Of a stretch of DNA of 60,249 nt, positions 21,961 through 31,277 are shown piece after piece. The notes below the pieces were generated by a model, which was given only the letters and a program-made list of their open reading frames with translations, ran no database searches and was not told where the DNA came from. The position numbers were made by a program, and so were the translations under genes. This stretch comes from Nitrosospira sp. 56-18. GTDB lineage: Bacteria > Pseudomonadota > Gammaproteobacteria > Burkholderiales > Nitrosomonadaceae. The stretch's first letter is position 1; the number at the start of each line of letters is the position of its first letter. The stretch lies in the NCBI GenBank assembly GCA_001899235.1, contig MKVR01000012.1, forward strand, positions 107,818-168,066. Direction: 5' to 3'.

Positions 21961-23335
21961 AGATCGCAGACGAACCATGCCGTGGTATGACTGGCTGGTA
22001 TTCATCGTTCCGGCATGCTTGATCGTTGGCTTGGGACTGGAGTCCGCTCTTGGTCCCGACGGGGTGAAATACAGGGATTTCCGGGCGGTCGCGCACTGGT
22101 TCGATCCCGTTTTTTTTCAATATAACCTGGTCATGACCCTGCTTGCGGTTCTCGTGGTGCCATCGCTGGCGCTCAGCTATATACAGGCCATGACGGATCG
22201 CAAGGAAAAACTTCTGCAGCGCGAAGTGCCGGTTGAGCGGCGGGGAGAAATCCGGCGACGCATGGGCCGCCGCGCATCCTTCAGCGCCTATCGGGGCAGC
22301 GTATGGCTCACCACGACCGTGGTCCTGCTGGGCACCTGCATACTGCTGCTGTTCAAACCCGCCCCTTCCTCCGCGGAATTGGGCGTGGATTTCAGCCTTG
22401 GCGCAAATATGCTGACCATGGGGCCTTTTGCCGAACTATACGAGAAAAACCCGGAAGCGTACTATTCCCATGTCGTCCGCAGCCTCACGGCTTTCCAATA
22501 TGGTTTCCTTGGCGCCTACATCTACTTCATCGGTTCGGTTATCCGCGCATACTTCACGCTGGATCTGACCTCGCATACCTTTGTCGACGGCGCCGTGCGC
22601 ATGATCGTCGCGAGCATATTGGCGCTGGTGCTTTCGTTCGTCTTCAATTTCACCTTTCCCGAGGATTTCAAGGCCGTTGCCGCACCCGCCAGCAATTCTG
22701 CGTCTGCGAAGGAGGACGCGAAAGATGCTGCGGATGAAACAGAGCCAACCATACCGGCAAGCCTGAGCCTGCTTCCCGTTTTGAGCTTTTTCTTCGGTTT
22801 CTATCCCAAGCGGGCTGCGCTGGCAATCGAGCGCGTTGTGCTCAAAGTGATGAGAAGCATCCCCGGGGACAGTTACCGGGCTCTGCCGCTTTCCATGCTG
22901 GCCGGGATGAGTTATGCGCATGAGCTGCGGCTGGAACGGGAAGGCTACGACAACGTTGAAAATCTGTGCAGCGCCGATGCCGTAGATTTGGCGGTGTGCA
23001 CCTGCTTCTCCTACAACCAGTCAAAGCAATGGATAGACCAGGCCTGGCTTGCGGCACACCTGCGGGAGGATTATCCGGACTTTGTCCGGCATACCAGCAT
23101 AACGAGTAGTAATGAATTGCGCCTTTTCCTGACCGAGGGCGACGCCGCGCATATGGACGGTGCGGCGATGCTGGCGGCGGGCTTATCGGCGGACCCCGCG
23201 GTGATCGAATCCTGGAAAGTGAGGCTCATCGCTCTCAAGATCCTGCTCAATATCCATCCAGGCCCGACAGAAGACCCGGCTCATTCGACCCCTGGGACAG
23301 GGGACACATCGGTTGAAACTAAATCCGGCAGTTGA
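21947..23335 (+). CDS. conserved membrane protein with C-terminal soluble helical domain
   Basis: A 462-residue protein with about five predicted membrane segments: near residues 14-34 (WLVFIVPACLIVGLGL), 54-78 (NLVMTLLAVLVVPSLALSYI), 117-137, 182-202 and 215-236. A charged Ala/Glu/Asp linker follows, then a soluble domain from about 280 with ENLCSADAVDLAVCTCFSYN and WIDQAWLAAHLRED, resembling a DNA-binding-like or helix-hairpin-helix domain seen in other uncharacterised membrane proteins. The ATG overlaps the lipase gene by 14 bases. The last codons (T-K-S-G-S-stop) are supplied by a dispersed repeat, so the native C-terminus was probably altered. Function is unknown. Confidence 0.75.
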   Translation: MDQGEDRRRTMPWYDWLVFIVPACLIVGLGLESALGPDGVKYRDFRAVAHWFDPVFFQYNLVMTLLAVLVVPSLALSYIQAMTDRKEKLLQREVPVERRGEIRRRMGRRASFSAYRGSVWLTTTVVLLGTCILLLFKPAPSSAELGVDFSLGANMLTMGPFAELYEKNPEAYYSHVVRSLTAFQYGFLGAYIYFIGSVIRAYFTLDLTSHTFVDGAVRMIVASILALVLSFVFNFTFPEDFKAVAAPASNSASAKEDAKDAADETEPTIPASLSLLPVLSFFFGFYPKRAALAIERVVLKVMRSIPGDSYRALPLSMLAGMSYAHELRLEREGYDNVENLCSADAVDLAVCTCFSYNQSKQWIDQAWLAAHLREDYPDFVRHTSITSSNELRLFLTEGDAAHMDGAAMLAAGLSADPAVIESWKVRLIALKILLNIHPGPTEDPAHSTPGTGDTSVETKSGS

Positions 23336-23426
23336 CTGCTCATTTCCAGTTTTGAGTTACGATCCACAGAGACTTTCCGCGGTACCCGACGTTCACCAAT
23401 ATAGTGAGTTCGCCGCAGGGCGGATT
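23316..23426. repeat. dispersed repeat, partial copy (relative of the 56.6-kb element)
   Basis: Bases 23321-23426 align without gaps to 56616-56721 at 90 of 106 positions (16 mismatches counted by eye), in the same orientation relative to the upstream gene. The left end AACTAAATCCGGCAGTTG matches the inverted end of the 56.6-kb element. No matching right end is found downstream, so this copy is truncated or recombined. It forms the last codons and stop of the preceding gene. Confidence 0.8.
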
Positions 23427-23704
23427 CAGGTTGAATTTTATGTCCGCCTTGTCAGGCTCCTGGCGAAGGAGCGCCCCCGGAGCGTCGCCCGAGGGGCCCC
23501 GCAGAGCGGGGATCGGGCAGCGGAGGGGATGCTTCGACCGCACCACAGTTTTGTTGGGGCGCAGGCATCCCGCTACGGGGTCGCATCTTCCTTTCGGAAG
23601 ACACTGCTCCGCCCTGCGCCGTCGCACCATTCGCGTCGTCGCCTTTCGCGCATCCCATCCCGCAAACCCACCGCCGCGCCAGCGGAAACTTGTTCAGAGG
23701 TTCC
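23427..23704. other. GC-rich intergenic stretch with a two-tier hairpin
   Basis: No credible gene. A strong stem-loop lies at 23487-23518: outer arms GCCCGA/TCGGGC and inner arms CCCCGC/GCGGGG around a three-base loop. It is downstream of prpD on the minus strand and could act in termination or transcript protection, or be part of another inserted repeat. Confidence 0.5.
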
Positions 23705-25165
23705 CTAGATCACGAACATATCGACAAATTGGTCGGCCGGCGTTTCCTCCAGCCTGGCCTGATCCTGGCATAAACCGGTTATCGCTTGCTGCCGTTGGGG
23801 CGGGAAGCGAAGCGCAAGATTGCGGCGGAATTTCTCCTGCAGCAGTGGAATACCTTCATTGCGGCGAAACCTGTGGCCCAGGGGGTAGCTCGCCACGATT
23901 TCCTCCAGCTTCCTCCCATCCTTGAATTCCACCTCTATGCCGTTCGGAATTGCCCGTCTTTCCGGGTCATGATACGCCGCCGTGAATTGCGGGTCCTCCA
24001 CGCAGGTCATTTTTTCCCGCAATGCATCGATGCGGGGATCGGCAGCCACCGCGTCCTCATAATCGCCAGCCGTGAGCCGTCCGAAAATCAGCACGACAGC
24101 AACGATATATTGCATGCAGTGGTCGCGGTCGGCGGGATTGTCAAGCGGTCCTTTCTTGTCGATGATGCGGATCGCAGCCTCGTGCGTGCGAATGGTGATT
24201 TTCCCGATCTCATGGATACGCGCCTTTAGGTGGGGATGCAGTTGCATCGCGCACTCCGCCGCTGTCTGCGCATGAAACTCAGCCGGAAATGAAACCTTGA
24301 ACAGGATATTTTCCATCACGTAGGATTCCCACTGTTCAATCGGCCTCTGGAACCGGAATGACTGTCCTTTGAACAAGACATCGTAAAACCCCCACTTTTC
24401 CGCAGTAAGCGCGGATGGATAACCGCTTTCTCCTTTCAAGGTAATCAAGGCGAGCCAGACTGCGCGGCTGGTGGCGTCTCCTGCCGCCCAGGACTTGCGG
24501 GAACCGGTGTTGGGCGCATGGCGGTAAGTGCGCAGCGCTTGCCCATCCACCCACGCTTGGGAAAGGGCATCGATGATCTGTTCGCGGCTGCCGCCCAGCA
24601 TGTGTGTCACCACCGCAACCGAAGCGGCTTTCACCAGCAGGACATGATCCAGCCCGACACGGTTGAAACTGTTTTCCAGCGCGAGGCAGCCCTGGATTTC
24701 ATGCGCCTTGATCATGGCGGTCAATACATCACGCATGACGAGCGGCCTGCTTCCCGGGGTTGCCGCGTTGCGTGCCAGCCAGTCCGCTACGGCCAGTATG
24801 CCGCCGAGATTATCCGAGGGATGGCCCCATTCCGCCGCGAGCCAGGTATCGTTGAAGTCGAGCCACCGTATCATGGCACCGATGTTGAATGCCGCCTGCA
24901 CGGGGTCTAGCTCGAACCCGGTGCCGGGCACCCTCGCTCCGCCAGCCACCGTTGTTCCCGGAACGAGCGGACCCAGGAGCCGGGTACAGGCCGGGTAGGC
25001 AAGCGCTTCCACCGCGCAGCCAAGGGAATCGATGAGGCAAAGGCGGGCGGTTTCATAAGCCAACGTATTCTGGATAGGACGGCTGATGACGTAGTCGGCA
25101 ATATCCGCCAGCACCTGGTCGGGCTGGGGACGACTATTGGGGATGTGCGATGACATGGGTGGCAT
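23705..25165 (-). CDS. prpD: 2-methylcitrate dehydratase PrpD (MmgE/PrpD family)
   Basis: A 486-residue enzyme of the MmgE/PrpD fold, which dehydrates 2-methylcitrate in propionyl-CoA breakdown. Recognised by [48 protein letters not shown] and [14 protein letters not shown]. Length matches E. coli PrpD (about 483). The ATG at 25165 has AGG six bases upstream. Its expected operon partners prpC and prpB lie on the same strand but about 4 kb upstream, beyond a block with a helicase and an MliC gene. No prpF or acnD is present, so AcnA may supply the hydratase step. Confidence 0.93.
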   Translation of the reverse strand: MPPMSSHIPNSRPQPDQVLADIADYVISRPIQNTLAYETARLCLIDSLGCAVEALAYPACTRLLGPLVPGTTVAGGARVPGTGFELDPVQAAFNIGAMIRWLDFNDTWLAAEWGHPSDNLGGILAVADWLARNAATPGSRPLVMRDVLTAMIKAHEIQGCLALENSFNRVGLDHVLLVKAASVAVVTHMLGGSREQIIDALSQAWVDGQALRTYRHAPNTGSRKSWAAGDATSRAVWLALITLKGESGYPSALTAEKWGFYDVLFKGQSFRFQRPIEQWESYVMENILFKVSFPAEFHAQTAAECAMQLHPHLKARIHEIGKITIRTHEAAIRIIDKKGPLDNPADRDHCMQYIVAVVLIFGRLTAGDYEDAVAADPRIDALREKMTCVEDPQFTAAYHDPERRAIPNGIEVEFKDGRKLEEIVASYPLGHRFRRNEGIPLLQEKFRRNLALRFPPQRQQAITGLCQDQARLEETPADQFVDMFVI

Positions 25166-25236
25166 GGGTTACCTGTCATAAAGCTGGCGATCCCGCCAGG
25201 GAATACTGTCATTCCTGCGAAAGCGGCAGCACTGTC

Positions 25237-25602
25237 TCATCCGCCGGTATGCAGTTGAATACAGCTTTCGACTATATTCCCTGTCGTGCCGTCCTTCTCA
25301 TGCCGGAAAAGCGTGGCAGATGAACCTGGCCCCGCTCCTTTGGTCCACCACTCCAACCCGTTCCCGACATAGCGCGCTCCACTGCCCGAAACGGCAATGG
25401 TCATCTCGCGCATCCTGCCCTCGTACTGCACAGCAGCCATGGTGCTGGAGGGATAGGATGCCCTCACGATATTGCCGCTATTGCAGCGGTAGGCAATCGG
25501 TAAGTCAATATCCGCTTCCCTCCCGTCAATTGATACGCCAGTGGGAGAGAAATGACTACAACCCGTCAAGGCGACGATGGTAACGAGAAGAAAAAAACGC
25601 AT
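25237..25602 (-). CDS. MliC family lysozyme-inhibitor lipoprotein
   Basis: About 121 residues starting at MRFFLLVTIVALTGC, a lipoprotein signal with lipobox LTGC, so the mature protein is likely anchored by a lipidated Cys near residue 15. A frame opening 18 codons earlier lacks signal character. The mature part has the MliC/PliC beta-barrel pattern: YRCNSGNIVRASYP, then GSGARYVGNGLEWWTKG, ATLFRHEKDG and VESC, with the conserved Cys pair. Such proteins block c-type lysozymes in the periplasm. It lies between prpD and the helicase gene and belongs to the block that splits the prp genes. Confidence 0.8.
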   Translation of the reverse strand: MRFFLLVTIVALTGCSHFSPTGVSIDGREADIDLPIAYRCNSGNIVRASYPSSTMAAVQYEGRMREMTIAVSGSGARYVGNGLEWWTKGAGPGSSATLFRHEKDGTTGNIVESCIQLHTGG

Positions 25603-26037
25603 CAATATTTGATGCCTCAATCGAATTGAACAGTACCCGAACGAATGATTCCACAAAAAATACCATGAATTTCATCATTCCGGGCTGTTGACCTGGAATC
25701 CAGGCTAAACCAATAATGATGCTCTCGCCACGTAAGCCGGGTTTATGGAAGCCTCCAGCGGAAGCCGTTACAATTACTGTCAGCTCCTGTTTGTCCGCTT
25801 GGGACGCGCCCTTTGTCTGATCCTGCCAGCGCAAAGTCGGAGACCTATGATGAGCTTTACAACGACCCTGGTGCGCGACACCGTATCCGTGAGGCTGGTA
25901 GCAGATACGCAACGCGGACAGCGGCCGTTATCTTCGTCCGGGCAACGCCTTATACATAGACATAGGCGCGTAGTTGTTTCTCTCCGTGATTCCAGTCTCT
26001 CATCAATTTTCGACTAACGCCAGCGGATAGACGTTCC
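25603..26037. other. 435-base region upstream of the helicase gene
   Basis: Divergent region between mliC and the helicase. Short frames here have no protein-like composition. An AT-rich TTATACATAG near 25950 could contain a -10 element. No repeat ends or integration sites were recognised. Confidence 0.4.
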
Positions 26038-29000
26038 ATGAAAATCCTCGAATATGTGGGCCTCGACACCTCTCGTGTCAAAGCGGCCTACCTTAAAGTA
26101 ACCGAGGCCATCGTCCGTAATGACTTTCGCGCCGCTCAAGTAAAGAAACTCTCCAACCTCAGCCACGGCAAGTTCTACCGGGCAAAGCTTGACGACACCA
26201 ACCGGCTGCTATTCTCCCTCGTACGCCATGCCGACGAGGTGTGCGCTCTCATGCTCGAGGTCATCGAAAATCATGATTACGACAAGAGCCGCTTCCTGCG
26301 GGGTGCGGCAATCGACGAGACCAAGATTGCCGACATCGATGCCAGTGAAGCGCTTCGTGAAGCCCTGCCCATACGCTACCTGCATCCTTCCCGTCGTGAC
26401 ATCCATTTGCTGGACAAACCCATCTCTTTCGATGACGCACAGCAAGCTATCTATCATCTGCCACCGCCGCTCATCGTTGTCGGTTCCGCCGGCAGTGGCA
26501 AGACCGCCCTGACTCTCGAAAAGCTCAAGCATGCCGAGGGCGAGATATTATATGTCACCCACTCCGCTTATCTCGCCAACAGCGCCCGCGATCTCTATTA
26601 CGCCAACGGTTTTGAGCATACCGGCCAAGATGCGGTGTTTCTGTCCTACCGCGAGTTCATCGAGTCGATCCGTGTGCCGCGAGGGCGGGAGGCTGGCTGG
26701 CGCGACTTCGCCCAATGGTTCGGCCGTATGCGCCAGGCTTTTCGTGGCATCGACGGTCACCAGTCTTTCGAGGAGATTCGCGGCGTGATCTCTGCAGGGG
26801 CGGATGGCCTGCTCACCCGGGAGAGCTACCATGCTCTGGGCGTGCGCCAATGCATCTTCCCGGAAAGCGAACGCGACCGGGTCTACGATCTTTTCGAGAA
26901 GTACCGGTCCTGGCTGGCCGAGGCCAAGCTCTACGACGTCAACCTCGTCGCACAGGACTGGCAGGTGTTCGCAGCACCACGTTACGACTTCATCATTATC
27001 GATGAAGTTCAGGATCTTACCGCGGTGCAACTGGCGCTAGTGCTCAAGACGTTAAGGAAACCAGGCCATTTTCTGCTGTGTGGCGATTCGAATCAGATCG
27101 TCCATCCCAACTTCTTCGCATGGAGCCGGGTAAAGAGCCTGTTCTGGCGTGACCCGCAACTTGCCGAGCGGCAGGAATTGCGCGTACTCGCCACCAATTT
27201 CCGCAATAGCCGCGAGGCGACACGCATCGCCAATACACTGCTCAAGATCAAGCACAGGCGCTTCGGCTCCATCGATCGGGAAAGCAACTTCCTGGTCGAT
27301 GCGGTGGGCGATGAGGCGGGACAAGTGGCCTTGTTGCCGGACAAGGACAATGTCAAGCGTGATCTGGACCAGAAGATTCGCCAATCGACACAATTCGCCG
27401 TGCTGGTGATGCGAGACGAGGACAAGATCGAAGCAAAGAAGCATTTTTCCACGCCATTGCTTTTTTCCATCCACGAAGCCAAGGGGCTGGAGTACGATAA
27501 TATCGTGCTCTACCGCTTCGTCTCCGACCATCGGGGCGAGTTTGCCGATATTCTGGAAGGCGTGGACAAGCGCGATCTAGCCATCGATGCACTGGCGTAC
27601 CGCCGCTCCCGGGACAAGAGCGACAAGTCGCTCGAAGTCTACAAATTCTTCATCAATGCATTGTATGTAGCGCTTACGCGGGCGGTGAAGAATTTGTATC
27701 TCATTGAGTCCGACATGGGGCATCCTCTCTTCAATCTGCTCAATATTGCGGAAGAAGGGCCAGCGACGATCGAGGCCAAGCGGGCAACAGTGGAAGACTG
27801 GCAGAAGGAGGCCCGCAAGCTGGAATTGCAGGGCAAGCAGGAGCAGGCGGATGCCATCCGGCACAGTATCCTGAAGCAGACCCTGGCACCGTGGCCGGTG
27901 TTCGACGAGGCAAGGGTGCGGGAACTGCTCATCAAGGTATTCCGCGAACGGACACCGGGCGGCAAGCCCAAGCAACAGCTCTACGAGATTGCCACCTGCC
28001 ACGACGAACCGGTACTCGTCGCCTGGCTCGAGCAGGAGACTGGTTTCACCGCTGCGAAGGGCTTCTCAATGCAGCGTGCGAGCCTGGGGCGTAAAAGCTA
28101 CATCAATTATTTCGCGGGCAATTTCAAGGAAATTTTGCGGCAGTGCGACCGGCATGGCATCGAACATCGCCTCCCGATGAATCAGACGCCGCTCATGGCA
28201 GCCGCCTCAGCCGGCAACCTGCTGTTGGCCGAGGCTCTGATACTGCGTGGCGCAAACCGGGAAGCAACGGACCATTACGGCCGCAATGCGCTCCACTGGG
28301 CGATGTTGGAGGCATTCCACGATCCAAAATTCGCAAAAGGTCCGTTTGCTGCCCTCTATGAACTCCTGGCCCCGGCAAGCGTCGATGTGAATACCGGCGA
28401 GCGATTGGTGCGCGTAGACCGGCATCTGTCCGAATACTTTCTTTTTCAGACCTTGTGGGTGCTGTTCAAATCGCGCTTCACCCACCGCCAGCGGCGACCC
28501 TATGGCGCATTCGAAACACAGGCGATCCTGGACGCGTGGCAGCACCTGCCCGCCAACGTGGTGCGGCCGGAACGCAACAAACGTCAGCATCTCTCCGGTG
28601 TGCTGGCGAGAAACGAGGTGGAGCGGGAGTACTCCTACAACCGGGGTCTTTTCAAACGGGTGGGACAGGGCTGGTACCAGTTCAACCCGGAGCTCTCGGT
28701 GCGCCGCCGGCAAGGGGAGGAGGAAACCTGGGTACCTGTCTATCAGGCGCTCAATCTGCCTTTCATCAGCGAGTTCGCCTGGGATTTTGTCTGGAACCGC
28801 ATTGATGAATATCTGGCGCTGTCGGGGCTACCCGGTCGCACGTTGCCCATTGCTGCCGAGCGCGCAGTCGCGCGCCAGCAGGCGGCCGAATATGAACGGA
28901 AACAACGGGAGGCCGAACAGCATGCGGCACTCGAACGGTGGAAGACTGAGCAGGAGGCGGCGCGAAAACTGCGACTGGAAGAGACGCCGAAATGGGGCAC

Positions 29001-29067
29001 CAGCGAGGCCAAGCAACGTGAGATCGAGCGAATTCGGGCTGAAATCAAGGCGAGACAGAAGAGCTAA
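26038..29067 (+). CDS. multidomain superfamily I (UvrD-like) helicase with RelE-like N-terminus and ankyrin repeats
   Basis: A 1009-residue protein. Residues 1-90 resemble a RelE/ParE toxin fold (FYRAKLDDTNRLLFSLV, LMLEVIENHDYDKSRFL). Helicase motifs follow: Walker A GSAGSGKT at 149-156, Walker B IIIDEVQD around 319-326, GDSNQIVH at 349-356, TNFRNS at 386-391, IHEAKGLEYDNIVLY near 478-492 and ALYVALTRAVKNLYL near 541-555. Residues of about 714-790 carry ankyrin-like repeats (NQTPLMAAASAGNLLLAEALI, YGRNALHWAM). The last about 140 residues are charged and probably coiled coil. The combination suggests DNA or RNA unwinding linked to protein recognition, plausibly genome defence or toxin-like control. 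That role is inference. It lies opposite in direction to the prp genes it separates. Confidence 0.8.
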   Translation: MKILEYVGLDTSRVKAAYLKVTEAIVRNDFRAAQVKKLSNLSHGKFYRAKLDDTNRLLFSLVRHADEVCALMLEVIENHDYDKSRFLRGAAIDETKIADIDASEALREALPIRYLHPSRRDIHLLDKPISFDDAQQAIYHLPPPLIVVGSAGSGKTALTLEKLKHAEGEILYVTHSAYLANSARDLYYANGFEHTGQDAVFLSYREFIESIRVPRGREAGWRDFAQWFGRMRQAFRGIDGHQSFEEIRGVISAGADGLLTRESYHALGVRQCIFPESERDRVYDLFEKYRSWLAEAKLYDVNLVAQDWQVFAAPRYDFIIIDEVQDLTAVQLALVLKTLRKPGHFLLCGDSNQIVHPNFFAWSRVKSLFWRDPQLAERQELRVLATNFRNSREATRIANTLLKIKHRRFGSIDRESNFLVDAVGDEAGQVALLPDKDNVKRDLDQKIRQSTQFAVLVMRDEDKIEAKKHFSTPLLFSIHEAKGLEYDNIVLYRFVSDHRGEFADILEGVDKRDLAIDALAYRRSRDKSDKSLEVYKFFINALYVALTRAVKNLYLIESDMGHPLFNLLNIAEEGPATIEAKRATVEDWQKEARKLELQGKQEQADAIRHSILKQTLAPWPVFDEARVRELLIKVFRERTPGGKPKQQLYEIATCHDEPVLVAWLEQETGFTAAKGFSMQRASLGRKSYINYFAGNFKEILRQCDRHGIEHRLPMNQTPLMAAASAGNLLLAEALILRGANREATDHYGRNALHWAMLEAFHDPKFAKGPFAALYELLAPASVDVNTGERLVRVDRHLSEYFLFQTLWVLFKSRFTHRQRRPYGAFETQAILDAWQHLPANVVRPERNKRQHLSGVLARNEVEREYSYNRGLFKRVGQGWYQFNPELSVRRRQGEEETWVPVYQALNLPFISEFAWDFVWNRIDEYLALSGLPGRTLPIAAERAVARQQAAEYERKQREAEQHAALERWKTEQEAARKLRLEETPKWGTSEAKQREIERIRAEIKARQKS

Positions 29068-29180
29068 CGCGGAAGAATTGGGAAATTGAAATAAATTGGG
29101 GTCAGACTCATTAGTCTTCCCGCCACGTAGTCACGCAGTCACCTAGGGCACAATAAGCAAAGCGCATTGCGCCGCGTGAG
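29068..29180. other. junction after the helicase gene with a repeat-like motif
   Basis: The stretch starting AATTGGGGTCAGACTCATT (29094-29112) resembles sequences that often flank REP-associated or IS200-like elements in proteobacteria. It lies between the helicase stop and the end of prpC, so it may mark one edge of inserted DNA. There is no partner copy in this window. Confidence 0.3.
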
Positions 29181-30350
29181 TCAACCGTTGCGCTCCGAAA
29201 TCGGAACGAACTTCCGATCCTCCGGCCCGATATAGTTGGCGGAAGGCCGTATGATTTTGTTGTCCGCCCGCTGTTCGATAATATGAGCAGCCCAGCCGCT
29301 GGTGCGGGCGATGGCAAACAGCGGCGTGAACATCGCCGTGGGGATGCCCATCATGTGGTAGCTCACGGCGGAAAACCAATCCAGATTGGGAAACATGTTC
29401 TTGGCATCCTGCATCACCTCCTCTATCCTGGCTGCGATATCGAACATTTCCATGTCGCCCGCTTCCACCGACAGTTTTCTCGCAATTTCCCGTATTATCC
29501 GGTTGCGCGGATCGGAGACGGTGTAGACGGGATGGCCGAAGCCGATGATGATTTCCTTGCTGGCCACGCGCCGCCGTATATCTGCCTCCGCCTCATCCGG
29601 ATTTGCGTAACGGGTCTGAAGATCGAAAGCTGCTTCGTTCGCGCCGCCGTGCTTGGCGCCACGCAACGCGCCGATTGCGCCAACTACTGCCGAGTAGAAA
29701 TCCGAGCCGGTTCCCGCGATCGCCCGAGCGGTAAAGGTCGATGCATTGAACTCGTGCTCCGCATACAATATCAACGAGGTATGCATCGCCCTGATCCACG
29801 TTACCGGGCATTCTCTGCCGTGCAGCAAGCGCAGAAAATGCGCGGCGATGGAACCGGCATCGGTGGTCAGGCCGATTCGGCGGCCATGATGGACATAGTG
29901 ATGCCAATAAAGCAGCATGCTGCCGAGACTGGCCAGCAACCGGTCCGCCAGATCGCGAGCACCTGCCGCGGAATGATTTTCCTCTTCCGGCAGCATGGCG
30001 CCCAGTGCGGATACGCCGGTCCGCATGACATCCATCGGATGCGCCGAGGCGGGAAGTGCCTCTAGTACCGTTTTAATGCCGGCGGGCACATCCCGCAAGG
30101 ACCGGAGCTTTTCCTTATAGCCGGCCAGTTCCGCCATTGTGGGCAGTTTTTCATGAATCAATAGATAGGCGATTTCCTCGAATTCGCAGATCTCCGCTAT
30201 ATCCAGGATATCGTACCCGCGATAATGCAGATCGTTGCCGCTTTTGCCAACGCTGCATATCGCCGTGTTGCCGGCAACGACGCCGGAAAGCGCTACGGAT
30301 TTCTTCGTTTTAGCCTCACCGGAATTTTGTGTATTGTCACTGATCTTCAA
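29181..30350 (-). CDS. prpC: 2-methylcitrate synthase PrpC
   Basis: A 389-residue citrate-synthase-fold enzyme condensing propionyl-CoA and oxaloacetate. Distinguished from gltA by its short length and the start [27 protein letters not shown]. Active-site elements are [22 protein letters not shown] and [14 protein letters not shown] place the start at a TTG (30350), which overlaps the prpB stop by 14 bases and gives exactly the length of E. coli PrpC. GAGG lies just upstream, and earlier in-frame starts would run deep into prpB. Coupled to prpB. Confidence 0.9.
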   Translation of the reverse strand: MKISDNTQNSGEAKTKKSVALSGVVAGNTAICSVGKSGNDLHYRGYDILDIAEICEFEEIAYLLIHEKLPTMAELAGYKEKLRSLRDVPAGIKTVLEALPASAHPMDVMRTGVSALGAMLPEEENHSAAGARDLADRLLASLGSMLLYWHHYVHHGRRIGLTTDAGSIAAHFLRLLHGRECPVTWIRAMHTSLILYAEHEFNASTFTARAIAGTGSDFYSAVVGAIGALRGAKHGGANEAAFDLQTRYANPDEAEADIRRRVASKEIIIGFGHPVYTVSDPRNRIIREIARKLSVEAGDMEMFDIAARIEEVMQDAKNMFPNLDWFSAVSYHMMGIPTAMFTPLFAIARTSGWAAHIIEQRADNKIIRPSANYIGPEDRKFVPISERNG

Positions 30351-31245
30351 TCTGCCTCGCTGCCTGGGTGAGCAAGCTATCCTGCTTCTCCTCGTATATG
30401 TGGTAATCGAGGAAATCATATAGCTCCGCGCGGGTCTGCATGGCACCGACCATGCTTTTTTGCGTGCCATCGCGCCGTATCGCCTGGTATGCCGCCAATG
30501 CGGCTGCGCTCATGGCCCGGAATGCGGACAGAGGATAAAGTGCCAGGGCGACGTTGGCTCGCGCCAGGTCCTCGACCGTAAAGAGCGGAGTGGCGCCGAA
30601 TTCCGTAATATTTGCCAGGATAGGGACCTTCACCTCTGCCGCAAACTGCCTGTATGTGTCCAGGTCGGCAACGGCTTCCGGAAATATCGCATCCGCGCCG
30701 GCCGCCACATAGGCGCACGCGCGGCTTATAGCGGCAGACACCCCTTCCACCGCCAGCGCATCCGTTCTTGCCATGACCATGAAACTGGAATCGCACCGGG
30801 CATCTACCGCAGCCATGATGCGATCCACCATTGTCCGTTCACTGGCGATAACCTTGCCCGGACGATGGCCGCAACGTTTGGCAGGCACCTGGTCTTCGAT
30901 ATGCATTGCCCCTGCCCCGGCCTTGATCAGCGACTTTACGGTGCGGGCAACGCCGAAGCTGCTGTCCGATATGGAAAAGCCGGTGTCCGCATCCACCAGC
31001 AATGGTACGTCCGTAATATCGGTAATGCGGCGAACGTCGGTCAGAACATCGTCGAGTGTCGAGATAGCGAGATCCGGCAAGCCGAGGGATGCTGCAGCCA
31101 CGCCCGCACCGGAGAGATAGATTGCCTTGAAACCCGCACGTTTCGCCAGGAGCGCGGAGTAGGCGTTTATACACCCCGCCACCTGCAGTGGCCATTCGCT
31201 TGAAAGTGCGGCGCGAAAACGCGAGCCCGCGGAGGAAGGGATCAT
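30337..31245 (-). CDS. prpB: 2-methylisocitrate lyase PrpB
   Basis: A 302-residue isocitrate-lyase superfamily enzyme splitting 2-methylisocitrate to pyruvate and succinate. Shows [24 protein letters not shown], the metal-binding [23 protein letters not shown] (catalytic Cys loop), [11 protein letters not shown] and [11 protein letters not shown]. It follows mdh by 32 bases and overlaps prpC, giving a mdh-prpB-prpC unit. Its products feed straight into the succinate dehydrogenase and malate dehydrogenase genes on either side. Confidence 0.95.
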   Translation of the reverse strand: MIPSSAGSRFRAALSSEWPLQVAGCINAYSALLAKRAGFKAIYLSGAGVAAASLGLPDLAISTLDDVLTDVRRITDITDVPLLVDADTGFSISDSSFGVARTVKSLIKAGAGAMHIEDQVPAKRCGHRPGKVIASERTMVDRIMAAVDARCDSSFMVMARTDALAVEGVSAAISRACAYVAAGADAIFPEAVADLDTYRQFAAEVKVPILANITEFGATPLFTVEDLARANVALALYPLSAFRAMSAAALAAYQAIRRDGTQKSMVGAMQTRAELYDFLDYHIYEEKQDSLLTQAARQIEDQ

Positions 31246-31277
31246 CAGGAAATCGTCACGAATCGTGGGAGAGATGT

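Noticed and set aside
23427-23704. Possible integron attC or IS remnant downstream of the repeat
   Set aside because: Strong hairpins are present but no attC core sites, transposase motif or paired inverted ends could be seen.
25745-26017. 90-codon frame upstream of the helicase
   Set aside because: Arg/Ser-rich composition with no motif. It could be mistaken for an antitoxin partner of the RelE-like domain, but nothing supports that.
29181-30470. Longer prpC start about 40 codons upstream
   Set aside because: It would run deep into prpB and give a non-homologous N-terminus; the TTG at 30350 fits family length and has an upstream GAGG.
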